Assembly: GCF_001425835.1 (NCBI RefSeq)
Contig: NZ_LMDP01000003.1
Coordinates: 862,415-926,414 of the forward strand
From: Afipia sp. Root123D2
GTDB lineage: Bacteria; Pseudomonadota; Alphaproteobacteria; Rhizobiales; Xanthobacteraceae
Direction: 5' to 3'
DNA: 64,000 nucleotides
Below the pieces are notes generated by a model, which worked only from the letters and a program-made list of their open reading frames with translations, was not told the origin of the DNA and searched no databases. The position numbers were made by a program, and so were the translations under genes. Positions 1-10,092 of the stretch are shown piece by piece. Position 1 is the stretch's first letter. Each line of letters starts with the position of its first letter.

Positions 1-802
1 CGGCGGCGGCTCGGGCCTCGGCGTCGCAATGGGCCGGCGCTTTGCGGAACTGGGTGCCGATCTCGTCATCTGCGGGCGGCGGCGCGAGAATCTCGAACAG
101 ACTGCGGTCGCGCTGAAACAGGATTTCGGCGTCACGGTTGCGATTCATCCCTGCGACATTTGCGATGCGGCCGCGGTGGAAACCATGATGGACGCAATCT
201 GGCGTGACGGCGCGCTGGATGTTCTGGTCAATAACGCGGCGGCGACGTTCATCGCGCAGACCGAGCATCTGTCGGCCCGCGCGGCCGATGCGATACTCGC
301 ACCGACGCTGCATGGTGCGCTGTATTGCACCATCGCCGCGGGGAAACGCTGGATCGACACCGGCGGGCGCGGTGTGGTGTTGAGCATTCTGTCGACGTCG
401 ACGCTGACTGGCCGCGCCTTCACCGTGCCGTCGGCGATGGCGAAGTCCGGCCTGCTGGCGATGACGCGCAGCCTCGCGGTGGAATGGGGTCCGAAAGGCA
501 TTCGCACCGTGGCGATCGCGCCGGGGCCGTTTCCAACCGCAGGCGCATCGGCAGGGCTGCATCCGCAAGGCCGGGCTGCCGCAGGTCCGGCGAGCCGCAA
601 TCCGCTCGGCCGCGTCGGAGAACATCAGGAGCTTGCGGACCTCGCGAGTTTTCTGGTGTCCGATCGCGCCGGTTACATCAACGGCGAGATGGCCGCGATC
701 GATGGCGGCGCGCACTTGCGCAGTTCGGGCGCTGAAGACCTTCTCGGCTGGACCGATGAGCAATGGGAAATGCACCGGCGCAGCCTGCGGACAAAAAACT
801 GA
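1..802 (+). CDS. SDR-family oxidoreductase, 2,4-dienoyl-CoA reductase-like (5' end outside window)
   Basis: The open frame enters from the left edge: the first codons read GGGSGLGVAMGRRF, which is the glycine-rich NAD(P)-binding turn, so the true start lies upstream and the ATG at 29 is internal. An NNAA motif follows (about 70 codons after that ATG). The catalytic region reads VPSAMAKSG, where the usual YxxxK tyrosine position holds Ser (SxxxK). This arrangement, plus the following EWGPKGIR and APGP stretch, resembles DECR-type 2,4-dienoyl-CoA reductases, which act in beta-oxidation of unsaturated acyl-CoAs. SDR membership is clear; the dienoyl-CoA substrate is an inference from the motif pattern. 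A short extra C-terminal tail follows the DGG motif. Confidence 0.85.
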   Translation, partial: GGGSGLGVAMGRRFAELGADLVICGRRRENLEQTAVALKQDFGVTVAIHPCDICDAAAVETMMDAIWRDGALDVLVNNAAATFIAQTEHLSARAADAILAPTLHGALYCTIAAGKRWIDTGGRGVVLSILSTSTLTGRAFTVPSAMAKSGLLAMTRSLAVEWGPKGIRTVAIAPGPFPTAGASAGLHPQGRAAAGPASRNPLGRVGEHQELADLASFLVSDRAGYINGEMAAIDGGAHLRSSGAEDLLGWTDEQWEMHRRSLRTKN

Positions 803-960
803 CGCATTGCTCCGTTCAATCTGGTTCCGTCATTTCCCTTGCGACGGTATTAAGCGGCTGATTGCCTTTCCAGAATCGGATTTTCCGGCTATTTCATGAA
901 CATGATGTCGAGGGAGTCGGGGCGATCTCCGGGACGTTTCTAACAGAAGGAGGTTCGCTC

Positions 961-1581
961 ATGGTGGTGCGGCGAAGTGTGACGGTCTTTGCGGCAATTG
1001 TGCTCGCGTGCGGGTTTTCCAGCGTCGCTGTCGCGCAGACAAAATCCAAGACCGCTGCTCCTGCTCCGAAAGCGCCGGCGAAGCCCGCTGCCAAACATGC
1101 CACGTCGCCCAAGCCCGCCGCTGCCGGCAGCGAGGAACCGACGCTGGTCGGACAATTCGGATCGTGGGGCGCTTACGTCGCGTCGCCGAGCGGCCGGAAA
1201 GTCTGTTTTGCGCTGTCGAAGCCGACGTCGTCGAAAACCAATCCGCCGAATCGTCCACGCGATCCGGCCTATGCGTTCATTTCCAACCGCCCTGCGGAAA
1301 AGGTGGTGAACGAGGTGTCGATCATGATCGGCTATCCGCTCAAGCCCGGATCAGACTCCGCGATGGAGATCGGCAAGACGAAGTTCGACATGTATGCGCA
1401 GGGCGACGGCCTGTGGATCAAGAACGCCGCTGAAGAGAGCCGTCTTGTGGATGCGCTGCGCAAGGGCGCCGATGTAACGGTGACCGGTGTGTCCACGCGC
1501 GGCACCGAGACCACCGATGTCTTTTCGCTCAAGGGGTTGACCCAGGCGCTCGACCGGCTGGCTCAGGACTGCGGCAAATAG
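961..1581 (+). CDS. Exported protein, invasion-associated locus B (IalB)-like
   Basis: A 206-residue protein. The ATG at 961 is chosen because it follows a strong AGAAGGAGG ribosome site and opens a typical signal peptide (hydrophobic stretch around residues 8-20, AVAQ cleavage region). An Ala/Pro/Lys-rich linker of about 35 residues follows, then a domain starting near PTLVGQFGSWGAY with two conserved-looking cysteines (KVCFALS and a C-terminal QDCGK). This is the pattern of IalB-family periplasmic proteins of Rhizobiales, whose function is poorly defined outside Bartonella. An in-frame upstream ATG at 862 has no ribosome site. It stands alone between the SDR gene and rlmN. Confidence 0.75.
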   Translation: MVVRRSVTVFAAIVLACGFSSVAVAQTKSKTAAPAPKAPAKPAAKHATSPKPAAAGSEEPTLVGQFGSWGAYVASPSGRKVCFALSKPTSSKTNPPNRPRDPAYAFISNRPAEKVVNEVSIMIGYPLKPGSDSAMEIGKTKFDMYAQGDGLWIKNAAEESRLVDALRKGADVTVTGVSTRGTETTDVFSLKGLTQALDRLAQDCGK

Positions 1582-1805
1582 GCTGCAGGGCACTTGCCCG
1601 CCCGCTGCGGAGGGGCGCGGGATGCGACGGGAACGATTGATGTTCCCCGCGATGATGCGTATGTGAGCCTTGCAGAGCACGGGCACGATCCGGCTTTGCC
1701 TTGGGAATACGCGCAAGCTATTGTTTCAGTGAGGGTTCTTGCGGCGGGCCGGGGCCGGTTCATCGCGGGTGCGGGCAAGCCGCTCCTCAATCCGGATGTG
1801 AGGCC

Positions 1806-3035
1806 ATGACATCGATCCCGACAGAGGCAATCCAGCCGCAGGCGTCCCTGCGCGATGCGCCTTTGGAAAAAGTCGCGCTGGAAACCTATGTGCCGCCGGC
1901 CAAGCCGTCGCTAATCGGACTGTCGCGCGCCGAACTGGCCGAGCAGCTCGGCGCGATCGGTGTCGCGCCCGGTCAGCGCAAGATGCGGGTCCAGCAACTC
2001 TGGCACTGGATGTATGTGCGCGGCGCTCAAACCTTCGATGAGATGTCGAATGTGTCGAAGGGCATGCGTGCCGAACTTGAACAACATTTCACCGTTGACC
2101 GACCCGAGGTCGTTGCCGAGCAGATCTCGAATGACGGCACCCGCAAATGGCTGCTGCGTCTCCCGAGCGGGCACGCATCCGAGCGGCCGCACGAGGTCGA
2201 GTGCGTCTACATTCCCGAGACCGATCGCGGCACGCTGTGCGTCTCGTCGCAGGTCGGTTGCACGCTGAACTGCACGTTCTGCCACACCGGCACGCAGCGT
2301 TTGGTGCGCAATCTCACCGCAGGCGAGATCGTCGGGCAGGTGATGGTGGCGCGCGATCGGCTCAACGACTGGGCCGATCGAGAGACGCCGAGCGGCAACC
2401 GCCTCGTCACCAACGTGGTGATGATGGGCATGGGCGAGCCGCTGTATAATTTCGATGCGGTGCGCGATGCGCTGCTGATCGTCTCTGATGGCGAAGGCAT
2501 CGGGCTCTCGCGGCGGCGCATTACCCTGTCGACCTCCGGCGTGGTGCCGAACATTGCGCGCACGGGCGACGAGATCGGCGTCATGCTGGCGATCTCGCTT
2601 CACGCGGTGCGCGACGAATTGCGCAACGAATTGGTGCCGCTGAACAAGAAATATCCGATCGCTGAATTGCTGGACGCCTGCCGCGCCTATCCGGGCTCGT
2701 CGAATTCGCGCCGCATCACTTTCGAATACGTCATGCTGAAGGGCGTCAACGACTCGCTCGACGATGCCAAGCTGCTGGTGAAGCTGCTCAAGGGCATCCC
2801 GGCCAAGATCAATCTCATTCCGTTCAATCCGTGGCCGGGCACCAGGTACGAGTGCTCGGACTGGGACCAGATCGAAAAATTCTCCGAGTATGTCTTCAAC
2901 GCCGGTTACTCGTCGCCGGTGCGGACGCCGCGTGGCCGCGACATTCTTGCCGCCTGCGGCCAGCTTAAATCTGAATCCGAAAAGCTGTCGGCGCGCGAAC
3001 GTCAGGCGCTGCGCGCCATGGCGATGACGGACTGA
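1806..3035 (+). CDS. rlmN: Dual-specificity 23S rRNA A2503 / tRNA A37 C2-methyltransferase RlmN
   Basis: A 409-residue radical-SAM enzyme that methylates C2 of adenosine 2503 in 23S rRNA and, in characterised homologues, A37 of some tRNAs. The radical-SAM cluster motif CxxxCxxC is visible as [12 protein letters not shown] (Cys 152, 156, 159). The second catalytic cysteine lies in the C-terminal [11 protein letters not shown] (Cys about 384). The GMGEP motif ([12 protein letters not shown]) and the STSGVVPNI segment are also present. The start at 1806 is preferred over in-frame starts further upstream (1701 on) because the protein from MTSIPTEA matches family length. The N-terminal 35 residues are a variable extension common in this group. 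Confidence 0.97.
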   Translation: MTSIPTEAIQPQASLRDAPLEKVALETYVPPAKPSLIGLSRAELAEQLGAIGVAPGQRKMRVQQLWHWMYVRGAQTFDEMSNVSKGMRAELEQHFTVDRPEVVAEQISNDGTRKWLLRLPSGHASERPHEVECVYIPETDRGTLCVSSQVGCTLNCTFCHTGTQRLVRNLTAGEIVGQVMVARDRLNDWADRETPSGNRLVTNVVMMGMGEPLYNFDAVRDALLIVSDGEGIGLSRRRITLSTSGVVPNIARTGDEIGVMLAISLHAVRDELRNELVPLNKKYPIAELLDACRAYPGSSNSRRITFEYVMLKGVNDSLDDAKLLVKLLKGIPAKINLIPFNPWPGTRYECSDWDQIEKFSEYVFNAGYSSPVRTPRGRDILAACGQLKSESEKLSARERQALRAMAMTD

Positions 3036-3054
3036 AGCAGGCAGGCGAATCCGG

Positions 3055-3516
3055 ATGGCTTTGATCGGACGATTGTTCGCGATTTTCTTCGGATTTGTGG
3101 CGGCATGTCTGGTGGCCGGCTTCGTCATCGTGTTCGCGCTGCTGTTTCCCGAGATGACCGACCTGTCGCTCGAACCGATGAACCAGGATACGATCAATAT
3201 CATCCTCGGTTTCGGATTCGTTCTTGTCAGCGGTTTCGCGCTGCTGCCGGCGCTGATCGCCGTTCTGATTACCGAGGCATTCTATATCCGCAACATTCTC
3301 GCCTATGCGGTGGCCGGCGGTCTCGCCGGCCTGTGCTGCTATCTCGGGTTTATTCCGTTCGACACGGTGTCGTGGTCGTTCGACGGCATTGTGCGCCGTC
3401 ATCTTGAAGTGATGGTCGGCGCAGGAATTCTCGGCGGCGTCATCTACTGGATGATCGCAGGCCGCAACGCCGGTGCGTGGCGCGGCTCCGAGCGCGTAGA
3501 TCGGCCCACAGGATAG
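3055..3516 (+). CDS. Small integral membrane protein of unknown function
   Basis: A 153-residue protein beginning 19 bases after rlmN and probably cotranscribed with it. Four hydrophobic segments are visible: residues about 5-30, 42-72, 77-97 and 117-137. The short C-terminal tail is polar and basic. No catalytic motif or known domain is recognisable. Conserved hypothetical inner-membrane proteins of this size next to rlmN occur in related genomes as I recall, but no function is known to me. Confidence 0.7.
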   Translation: MALIGRLFAIFFGFVAACLVAGFVIVFALLFPEMTDLSLEPMNQDTINIILGFGFVLVSGFALLPALIAVLITEAFYIRNILAYAVAGGLAGLCCYLGFIPFDTVSWSFDGIVRRHLEVMVGAGILGGVIYWMIAGRNAGAWRGSERVDRPTG

Positions 3517-3555
3517 CGGGCGGGATTCTAGGCCACCCCTGACCGGCGAGGCGCG

Positions 3556-4302
3556 ATGAACGACAACTCGCATCAGACCTATCCGCCGCTCAACACGCTG
3601 AAGCGCGTCGCCGACGATATATGGATCGTCGATGGCCCGATTATCCGTTTTGGCGCGCCGTGGCCGAAGATGCCATTTCCGACCCGGATGACCGTCGTGC
3701 GTGTCGGCCACGATCTGCTGCTTCATTCGCCGACGCCCCTGACGCCGGAACTGAAGGCTGAGATCGAGGCAGTGGGACAGCCGCGATGGATCATCGGTCC
3801 CAACCGGATTCATTATTGGTGGATTCCGGAGTGGCATCGCGCCTATGCCGATGCGCGCGTTTATCTTGCGCCTCGCATCAGGGAGCAGGCTGGCGACCGC
3901 ATCGACTTTCATTGCCTGACGCTGGATCACGACAGCGGTTATCCGTGGGATCCGGCGATTGCCATCCTTCGATTGACTGGCACGTACATGACCGAGGTCG
4001 TCTTCTTTCATCGCGCCAGCCGGACACTGATCCTCACCGATGCAATCGAAAATTTCGAGCCGCGCAAAATCGACTCGGTGTGGATGCGCTGGCTGACGCG
4101 GCTCGGCGGCGTGCAGGATCCCGACGGGCAAATGCCGCGCGACATGCGGGTGACGTTCCGAAGGGATCGGGCGCAACTGAAGGCAGCCATTGAGACGATG
4201 ATCGGCTGGAATCCCGAGCGTGTGATTCTCGCTCACGGCCGCTGGTATGACCGAAACGGCGCGGATGAATTGCGCCGGGCATTCCGCTGGCTGCTTGGGT
4301 GA
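3556..4302 (+). CDS. DUF4336 domain-containing protein
   Basis: A 248-residue cytosolic protein. The opening LKRVADDIWIVDGPIIRF and the following MTVVRVGHDLLLHSPTPL stretch match the start of DUF4336 proteins, a family with a degenerate metallo-beta-lactamase-like fold. The HxHxDH zinc motif of true MBL enzymes is not seen; isolated motifs include GPNRIHYWW and a late LAHGRWYDRNG. Enzymatic activity is therefore unproven. It converges on the HCCA isomerase gene, with only 12 bases between the two stop codons. Confidence 0.7.
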   Translation: MNDNSHQTYPPLNTLKRVADDIWIVDGPIIRFGAPWPKMPFPTRMTVVRVGHDLLLHSPTPLTPELKAEIEAVGQPRWIIGPNRIHYWWIPEWHRAYADARVYLAPRIREQAGDRIDFHCLTLDHDSGYPWDPAIAILRLTGTYMTEVVFFHRASRTLILTDAIENFEPRKIDSVWMRWLTRLGGVQDPDGQMPRDMRVTFRRDRAQLKAAIETMIGWNPERVILAHGRWYDRNGADELRRAFRWLLG

Positions 4303-4314
4303 TGGCTGTCCTGA

Positions 4315-4923
4315 TCAAGCGCCTTCGCGCACCGCCCAGCGTAGCGCCTGTTCGAGCCGGTCATTGCCCCAGAACATTTCACCGCTCGCGGTGGTGAAGG
4401 TCGGTGCGCCGAAAAAGCCACGGGCCTGCGCGTCGGCAGTTTGGTCGCGCAGTTTCGATTTGATCGCATCGGACTGGGCCTTGGCGAATGTTGCGTCGAC
4501 CGGCACCTTGAGGTGCGTGAGAACACTCGCGATCACCGCTTGATCCGAGATCACGCGATTGTCGACGTACTCGGCGCGGAAGATGGCCCGGCTGAAATCC
4601 TCACCCCATCCCTCCTGCAACCCGACCAGCGCGACGCGCGATGCCGGCACCGCCGATTGCGGAAAATGATCCGGCCACTGAAAGCCGACACCGATCTCCT
4701 CGGCGGTCCGCGTGACGTCGCGGATCATATGCTGGCCCTTCACCGGAAACAGGTTGAAAGGTGAGTCCTTCATTCCCTGCGACTGGAAGATGGGACCGAG
4801 CAGAAACGGCCGCCAGCGGATCTCGACGCCGGCCTCCGCCGCCAGCTGCGCGATCCGCATCGACGTCAGGAACGAATAGACCGAGGCAAAGTCGAACCAG
4901 AAATCCAGAACCGGCTTGGGCAT
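4315..4923 (-). CDS. 2-hydroxychromene-2-carboxylate isomerase / DsbA-like thioredoxin-fold isomerase
   Basis: A 202-residue protein of the DsbA/GST-kappa superfamily. The N-terminal motif VLDFWFDFASVYSFL carries the Ser of the family active site in place of the CxxC of disulfide oxidoreductases. A RPFLLGPIF segment follows, and the C-terminal GFFGAPTF cis-Pro motif is intact. Characterised members isomerise 2-hydroxychromene-2-carboxylate in naphthalene degradation using glutathione; many homologues have unknown substrates. The ATG at 4923 is chosen because AAGGAG lies about 11 bases upstream; an in-frame start at 4962 adds 13 residues unlike the family. No aromatic-degradation genes lie nearby, so the substrate is open. 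Confidence 0.85.
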   Translation of the reverse strand: MPKPVLDFWFDFASVYSFLTSMRIAQLAAEAGVEIRWRPFLLGPIFQSQGMKDSPFNLFPVKGQHMIRDVTRTAEEIGVGFQWPDHFPQSAVPASRVALVGLQEGWGEDFSRAIFRAEYVDNRVISDQAVIASVLTHLKVPVDATFAKAQSDAIKSKLRDQTADAQARGFFGAPTFTTASGEMFWGNDRLEQALRWAVREGA

Positions 4924-5046
4924 GATGGGCGGCGCTCCTTGGTAATGGCCGGACGCTAGCATGGGTTGCCACGGATCGCCCAGCCGTCGCGATTGTCCGT
5001 CGCCGCGGCCCTTTTCAGGCTTGCCGGTGTCGGCTACACACCCGCC

Positions 5047-5880
5047 ATGAACCGGACAGGTCTTTTCGTCGCATTGGCGCTGGCGTTGTTTTTCGGATTG
5101 CTGTTCGGCGTCTACACCGGGCTGGATCTGAAAATCACGGCACTGTTCTACAATCCGGTGACCAAGACATTCCCGCTGCAGACCAGGGCCGGCGCGGAGA
5201 TCATCCGTTTTGCCGCGATGTGGATTTCATGGGCCTTCACCTTTCCGGCCATGGTTGCGCTGATTGTGAAACTGGCGCGTCCGGTGAAGCCGCTGATGAT
5301 GTCGGGCCGCGCCATGACATTTCTGCTGGTGACGATTTTCCTGTCGGCGATCATCCTGCCGAACGCGGCGTTCAAGTCGCACTGGAGCCGCCCGCGCCCG
5401 ACATCCGTCGCCGAGTTTAACGGCAACCTGAAGTTCATGCCGTGGTGGGACCCGCGCGGCCAATGTCCAAAGAACTGTTCGTTCTTCTCCGGGGAAGGCG
5501 CGACCGCATTCTGGACCTACGCGCCGGCAACGCTCGCGCCCCCGGCATGGCGGCCGCTCGCTTACGTTGGCGCCACGGCGTTCGGGGTCGCCATCAGCGG
5601 CGGACGTGTTGCGTTCGGGGGACATTTCTTCACCGACGTCATGGCTGCGGCGCTGGTGACATTCTTCGTGATCTGGCTCGCCTATGCCCTGATCTACCGC
5701 TGGCCCTCGACCCGGCTGACCGACGAGGGCGTCGATGCGTGGCTGACGCGTGTGGCGTGGCCAGGTTATCGCTGGCTGCAGAAGCTGCGCGGCCACGATG
5801 TCGGCCCGGCGCCACGACTGCGGCCGGGGACCGAGACCGTATCGGCAACCGGCTCCGATGGTATCAAGGCCTTGCCCTGA
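5047..5880 (+). CDS. PAP2-family membrane phosphatase (lipid phosphatase-like)
   Basis: A 277-residue membrane protein with a hydrophobic N-terminus (residues about 3-23) and several later hydrophobic helices. PAP2 catalytic motifs are present: KSHWSRPRP (KxxxxxxRP), FFSGEGA in the position of the usual PSGH, and GGRVAFGGHFFTD (RxxxxxHxxxD). The replacement of the PSGH histidine by Glu-Gly is seen in some lipid-A or undecaprenyl-phosphate phosphatase subgroups of alphaproteobacteria, as I recall. Likely substrates are lipid phosphates at the periplasmic face, but none can be assigned. The start at 5047 gives the normal N-terminus; upstream in-frame codons from 4966 look non-coding. Confidence 0.85.
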   Translation: MNRTGLFVALALALFFGLLFGVYTGLDLKITALFYNPVTKTFPLQTRAGAEIIRFAAMWISWAFTFPAMVALIVKLARPVKPLMMSGRAMTFLLVTIFLSAIILPNAAFKSHWSRPRPTSVAEFNGNLKFMPWWDPRGQCPKNCSFFSGEGATAFWTYAPATLAPPAWRPLAYVGATAFGVAISGGRVAFGGHFFTDVMAAALVTFFVIWLAYALIYRWPSTRLTDEGVDAWLTRVAWPGYRWLQKLRGHDVGPAPRLRPGTETVSATGSDGIKALP

Positions 5881-6005
5881 AGTCGCGTCCCGGCGCGAAA
5901 AAGAGGCCAATTTCGGGGTAAATCCGGGTTTCCGTTTTGCCGGAATTCGCTTTATGGTCCCGCCGAATTCGGCCCGTTTCCGGCATTTATTCCGACAGGA
6001 TTCCC

Positions 6006-7235
<1,230 letters not shown>

Positions 7236-7293
7236 CGCTCCAATCGGCTCACCTTCATTTATCGTCGGTGAGTCACAGGATGGGATTCCACAT

Positions 7294-7533
7294 ATGGGCT
7301 GGGAGCGGATAGGGCTGGACGGGGAAGTCTTTACACCCCACCGATATCCCAACGGACTCTACCGCGTCGCGGACCCTGCCCTGGGTGATGTGAAACATCA
7401 CGCCAAGAATCAGCTTTCGATTCGAGACGACCAGATCGAAGATTATTTGCAGCGTGGGTTTTCGCTGCGCATGAAGGGCGATGTCACCGGCAAGGTGAAT
7501 CTGATTCCTCCCTCGGAGATTAGGCGGGTCTGA
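7294..7533 (+). CDS. Small hypothetical protein
   Basis: A predicted 79-residue polar protein starting MGWERIGLDGEVF and containing the segments HRYPNGLYRVAD and LQRGFSLRMKGD. It lies between argG and a strong bidirectional terminator, in the same orientation as argG. An AGGA about 13 bases upstream is the only candidate ribosome site. The composition looks protein-like rather than random, and the frame remains open upstream to the argG end, but no domain is recognised. Confidence 0.5.
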   Translation: MGWERIGLDGEVFTPHRYPNGLYRVADPALGDVKHHAKNQLSIRDDQIEDYLQRGFSLRMKGDVTGKVNLIPPSEIRRV

Positions 7534-7560
7534 AAGGTCTGTACGATTGTCTCTTAAGCA

Positions 7561-7594
7561 AAAACGGCCGGGATTGCTCCCGGCCGTTTTGATT
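7561..7594. terminator. Bidirectional Rho-independent terminator
   Basis: A perfect 13-bp inverted repeat (7561-7573 and 7578-7590) with a TTGC loop, starting with AAAA and ending with TTTT, so it can end transcription from both the argG side and the convergent OmpA-family gene. Confidence 0.9.
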
Positions 7595-7610
7595 TTGGCC
7601 TTTCGCCGAC

Positions 7611-9434
7611 TCAGCGCGGCGGCGGTGCCGCATTGGCCTGGCCGCCATTGAGCAGCGGCGTGATGTTGCGAACCGTCACGCGACGGTTGCGCCGCTCGGG
7701 TCCGTCGTTCGGGACCTTGAGGTACTGCTCGCCGTAGCCCTGTGACGTGAGGTTTTCCGGAGGCACATTGAATTGCTGCGTGAGCAGCGCTGCCGCCGAT
7801 TCCGCGCGACGGTCCGACAGCGACAGGTTGTCGTCATCGTTGCCGACCGCATCGGTATGGCCCTCGATCAGGAACACCGTGCTGGGGTTTCTCTGGATGG
7901 CGCGATTGATGCCATCGGCAATCACCTGCAGTTTCGCGGCCTGATCGGGCGGAATTTCCGCCGATCCGGTTTCGAACGTGATGGTGTCGAGATCTACCGA
8001 CGGCATGCGTTGGCGCACCGACGGGCTGTAGCGGATTTCGTCAAGCGTGTAGCTGCGCTCGAGGCGTTCCACCGGCGGCGCGACCAGCGTTTCGTAGATC
8101 AGCTCCGGCGAAGCATCTTCCGCTTCGACGATGTAACGGTCGTGCGGAATGTGCAGCGTCGGCGGCGGCAGCGCGACGAAGTAGCCGCCGATCGCTCCGG
8201 CAACGACACCGGCGGCTACGCCGGCCGCGATGGCTCTACCATCGGGGCCGCGACGTCGGTTATCGATAATGACGATCTCGCGGCCGCGCTGGTCGCGGCG
8301 GACGCGGCGCAGCAGCCGTCCGTTGTTGTCATTGAGGGTGATGATCTGGGTGCCGTCAGGGCGCACGATCACCGTGCGGGTGTCGTTGCCCTGCCGCTGA
8401 ACTTTCACATCACGCGCGCCGTAGCGGAAGCGGTCGACATCGCTGTGGCGAATGAACGACTGTCCGTTCGGGTCCTTGATAATGACGCGGCCCGGTTCGC
8501 GGATGATGGTGCGCCCACCCTCCGTGGTCTGGCGACGCTCCCTGCGGATCTGGTCGATATTGACCGCGCCAGGGCGCGGGCTGCCGGCAGGAATAGGCTT
8601 GGCGGTAATGGCTGGCGCAGGCGGCAGCGGTGCCGCAACCGGCGCGGTGACTGGTGTGGCGGGCGTGCCTGCAGGCATACCGGGAGGCGGTCCGCGGCGC
8701 TCGGTTCGCGGCCCGCGATCGGGAGTGCCGGGAGCAGGCGCAGTTCCCGGAGCGGTCTGGGTCGCCGGTGGCGTGCCGGGAGCAGGCGGGGTCGCGCCCG
8801 GTCTTGCGGGCTCGCCATTGGGTGCGGAGCGCGGCGGCGTGACGTCGCGAACACCGGGGGGCACCGGTGGTGCGTTCGGCGTCGTTGCGGCCGGAGGCGT
8901 GCCCTTTGCCGGTGGCGTTTGAGTCGGAGCAGCCTTGGGCGCAGGTGCCTTGGGCGCAGCTGCGGGCGGTGGCGGAGGTGGTGCGGCTTTCGGGGCAGCA
9001 GCAGGCGGAGTAGGCGCAGTCTTGGGAGACTCGGGCGCGGCCTTCGGCGCAGCAGACGGAGGGGCTGCCTTCGGAGCGGCGGGAGGAGTCGGTGCAGCTT
9101 TTGGTGGGGCCGGTGGAGCCTCCGGTGCGGAAGGAGGCGCGGCCTTCGGAGCAGCAGGAGGCGGCGCTTTGGGTGCAACTGGAGGGGCAGCCTTCGGCGG
9201 GGCCGGCGGTGTGGGACGTGCAGCCGGTGGCGGAGCTTTCGGCGCGGCCGCTGGAGGAGCGGCTTTCGGCGGCGCTGCCTTCGGCGGTGCTTTTGGCGGA
9301 GCCTTGGGTGCTTGCTTCTGGTCAGGTTGCGCTGCTTGCGCAACGATGATCGGGTCAGCGGACGCTGGAGACTGCGTCAGTGCGGTGGCCGAGATCGCGG
9401 TGGTTGCGAGCAGTATCAATCTGATTTTCGTCAT
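7611..9434 (-). CDS. OmpA-family outer-membrane/peptidoglycan-associated protein with long Pro/Ala-rich linker
   Basis: A 607-residue exported protein. The ATG at 9434 follows AAGGA and opens a signal peptide (MTKIRLILLATTAIS...) cleaved near residue 26. Residues about 30-230 are an extreme low-complexity region of repeated AAPKAPP/AAPP units. A moderately conserved central region with RRERRQTTEGG and RDVKVQRQG follows, then a glycine-rich membrane-like hairpin (AAGVAAGVVAGAIGGYF, about residue 410). The C-terminal 120 residues are an OmpA_C peptidoglycan-binding domain: FETGSAEIPPDQ, EGHTDAVGNDDDNLSLSDRRA, SQGYGEQY and NRRVTV. It probably tethers the envelope to peptidoglycan, with the linker spanning the periplasm. 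Confidence 0.88.
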   Translation of the reverse strand: MTKIRLILLATTAISATALTQSPASADPIIVAQAAQPDQKQAPKAPPKAPPKAAPPKAAPPAAAPKAPPPAARPTPPAPPKAAPPVAPKAPPPAAPKAAPPSAPEAPPAPPKAAPTPPAAPKAAPPSAAPKAAPESPKTAPTPPAAAPKAAPPPPPPAAAPKAPAPKAAPTQTPPAKGTPPAATTPNAPPVPPGVRDVTPPRSAPNGEPARPGATPPAPGTPPATQTAPGTAPAPGTPDRGPRTERRGPPPGMPAGTPATPVTAPVAAPLPPAPAITAKPIPAGSPRPGAVNIDQIRRERRQTTEGGRTIIREPGRVIIKDPNGQSFIRHSDVDRFRYGARDVKVQRQGNDTRTVIVRPDGTQIITLNDNNGRLLRRVRRDQRGREIVIIDNRRRGPDGRAIAAGVAAGVVAGAIGGYFVALPPPTLHIPHDRYIVEAEDASPELIYETLVAPPVERLERSYTLDEIRYSPSVRQRMPSVDLDTITFETGSAEIPPDQAAKLQVIADGINRAIQRNPSTVFLIEGHTDAVGNDDDNLSLSDRRAESAAALLTQQFNVPPENLTSQGYGEQYLKVPNDGPERRNRRVTVRNITPLLNGGQANAAPPPR

Positions 9435-9607
9435 GATGTCCTTGGGTGTTGAGAACAATTTACATCTGCGAAGGTGAAGCGAAGTCTGTAATTCCGTTCC
9501 GATTTGCCGATCAGCGAGTAATCGTTGGGCGGCAATGTGGCGAAGCGCGATGAGAGTCGCATTATTTGAAGATCAATGCCAATCGCACCGCGCTGAATGA
9601 ATGGATA

Positions 9608-9850
9608 TTAATCCGTCGCGTTCGACACGGGACCTGATGGCGATTGCGGCGCGCCCGGTCCGCGCACCGGCAATTCATCGGGCGCATTTCCGGGAAGCTC
9701 TTGCGGATGCGACGGCTCTGCCGGGTCGTTTGCTGGCGGCGGCACTTCAGGCTGCGGATTGCCCGGTGGATTTTCCATCGGAGGCTCGGAAGGCTGACCA
9801 GGCTTCGCCGGTGGGACTTCCTGGGGATCCTGCAGCGGAGGTTTTGCCAC
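9608..9850 (-). CDS. Small proline-rich hypothetical protein (GTG start)
   Basis: An 80-residue reading frame starting at GTG 9850, chosen because AGAGG lies 7 bases upstream and because the composition changes abruptly there: downstream is coherent (AKPPLQDPQEVPPAKPGQ...), upstream is not. The product is about one third proline with many Glu/Asp/Asn and no hydrophobic segment, so it looks intrinsically disordered. Small acidic Pro-rich proteins of this kind are annotated as hypothetical in Bradyrhizobium relatives. Function unknown. Confidence 0.5.
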   Translation of the reverse strand: MAKPPLQDPQEVPPAKPGQPSEPPMENPPGNPQPEVPPPANDPAEPSHPQELPGNAPDELPVRGPGAPQSPSGPVSNATD

Positions 9851-10092
9851 GTTGCGACCTCTTGGATTCAGGTTGGCGATTGGCGTTTGGGTTCTGGCGT
9901 CTCTGCCGATCCCTGCGATGGTCACATCGGCCTCGCGGAACGCTGCGATGGATGTTCTTTGGAATTTCGTCCGCATCAGTAACGGCCCAACGGCAGATAT
10001 GTTCCCGATGAGACGTTGCTGCGTAGCATGTCTTGACGGTTCGCGATGAAACCTGCATCCACGCTCCATCGCGCAACGGGAGATGCGTTGTC

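Noticed and set aside
1594..1809. 71-codon frame between the IalB-like gene and rlmN
   Set aside because: No ribosome site and no protein-like pattern. The 224-base gap contains only a small hairpin GGGAAC/GTTCCC (1629-1647) and no convincing gene.
7773..9452. Very long plus-strand open frame (559 codons) opposite the OmpA-family gene
   Set aside because: It is the antisense of a GC-rich Pro/Ala linker, giving Arg/Gly/Ser-rich low complexity; the minus strand has signal peptide and OmpA_C domain.
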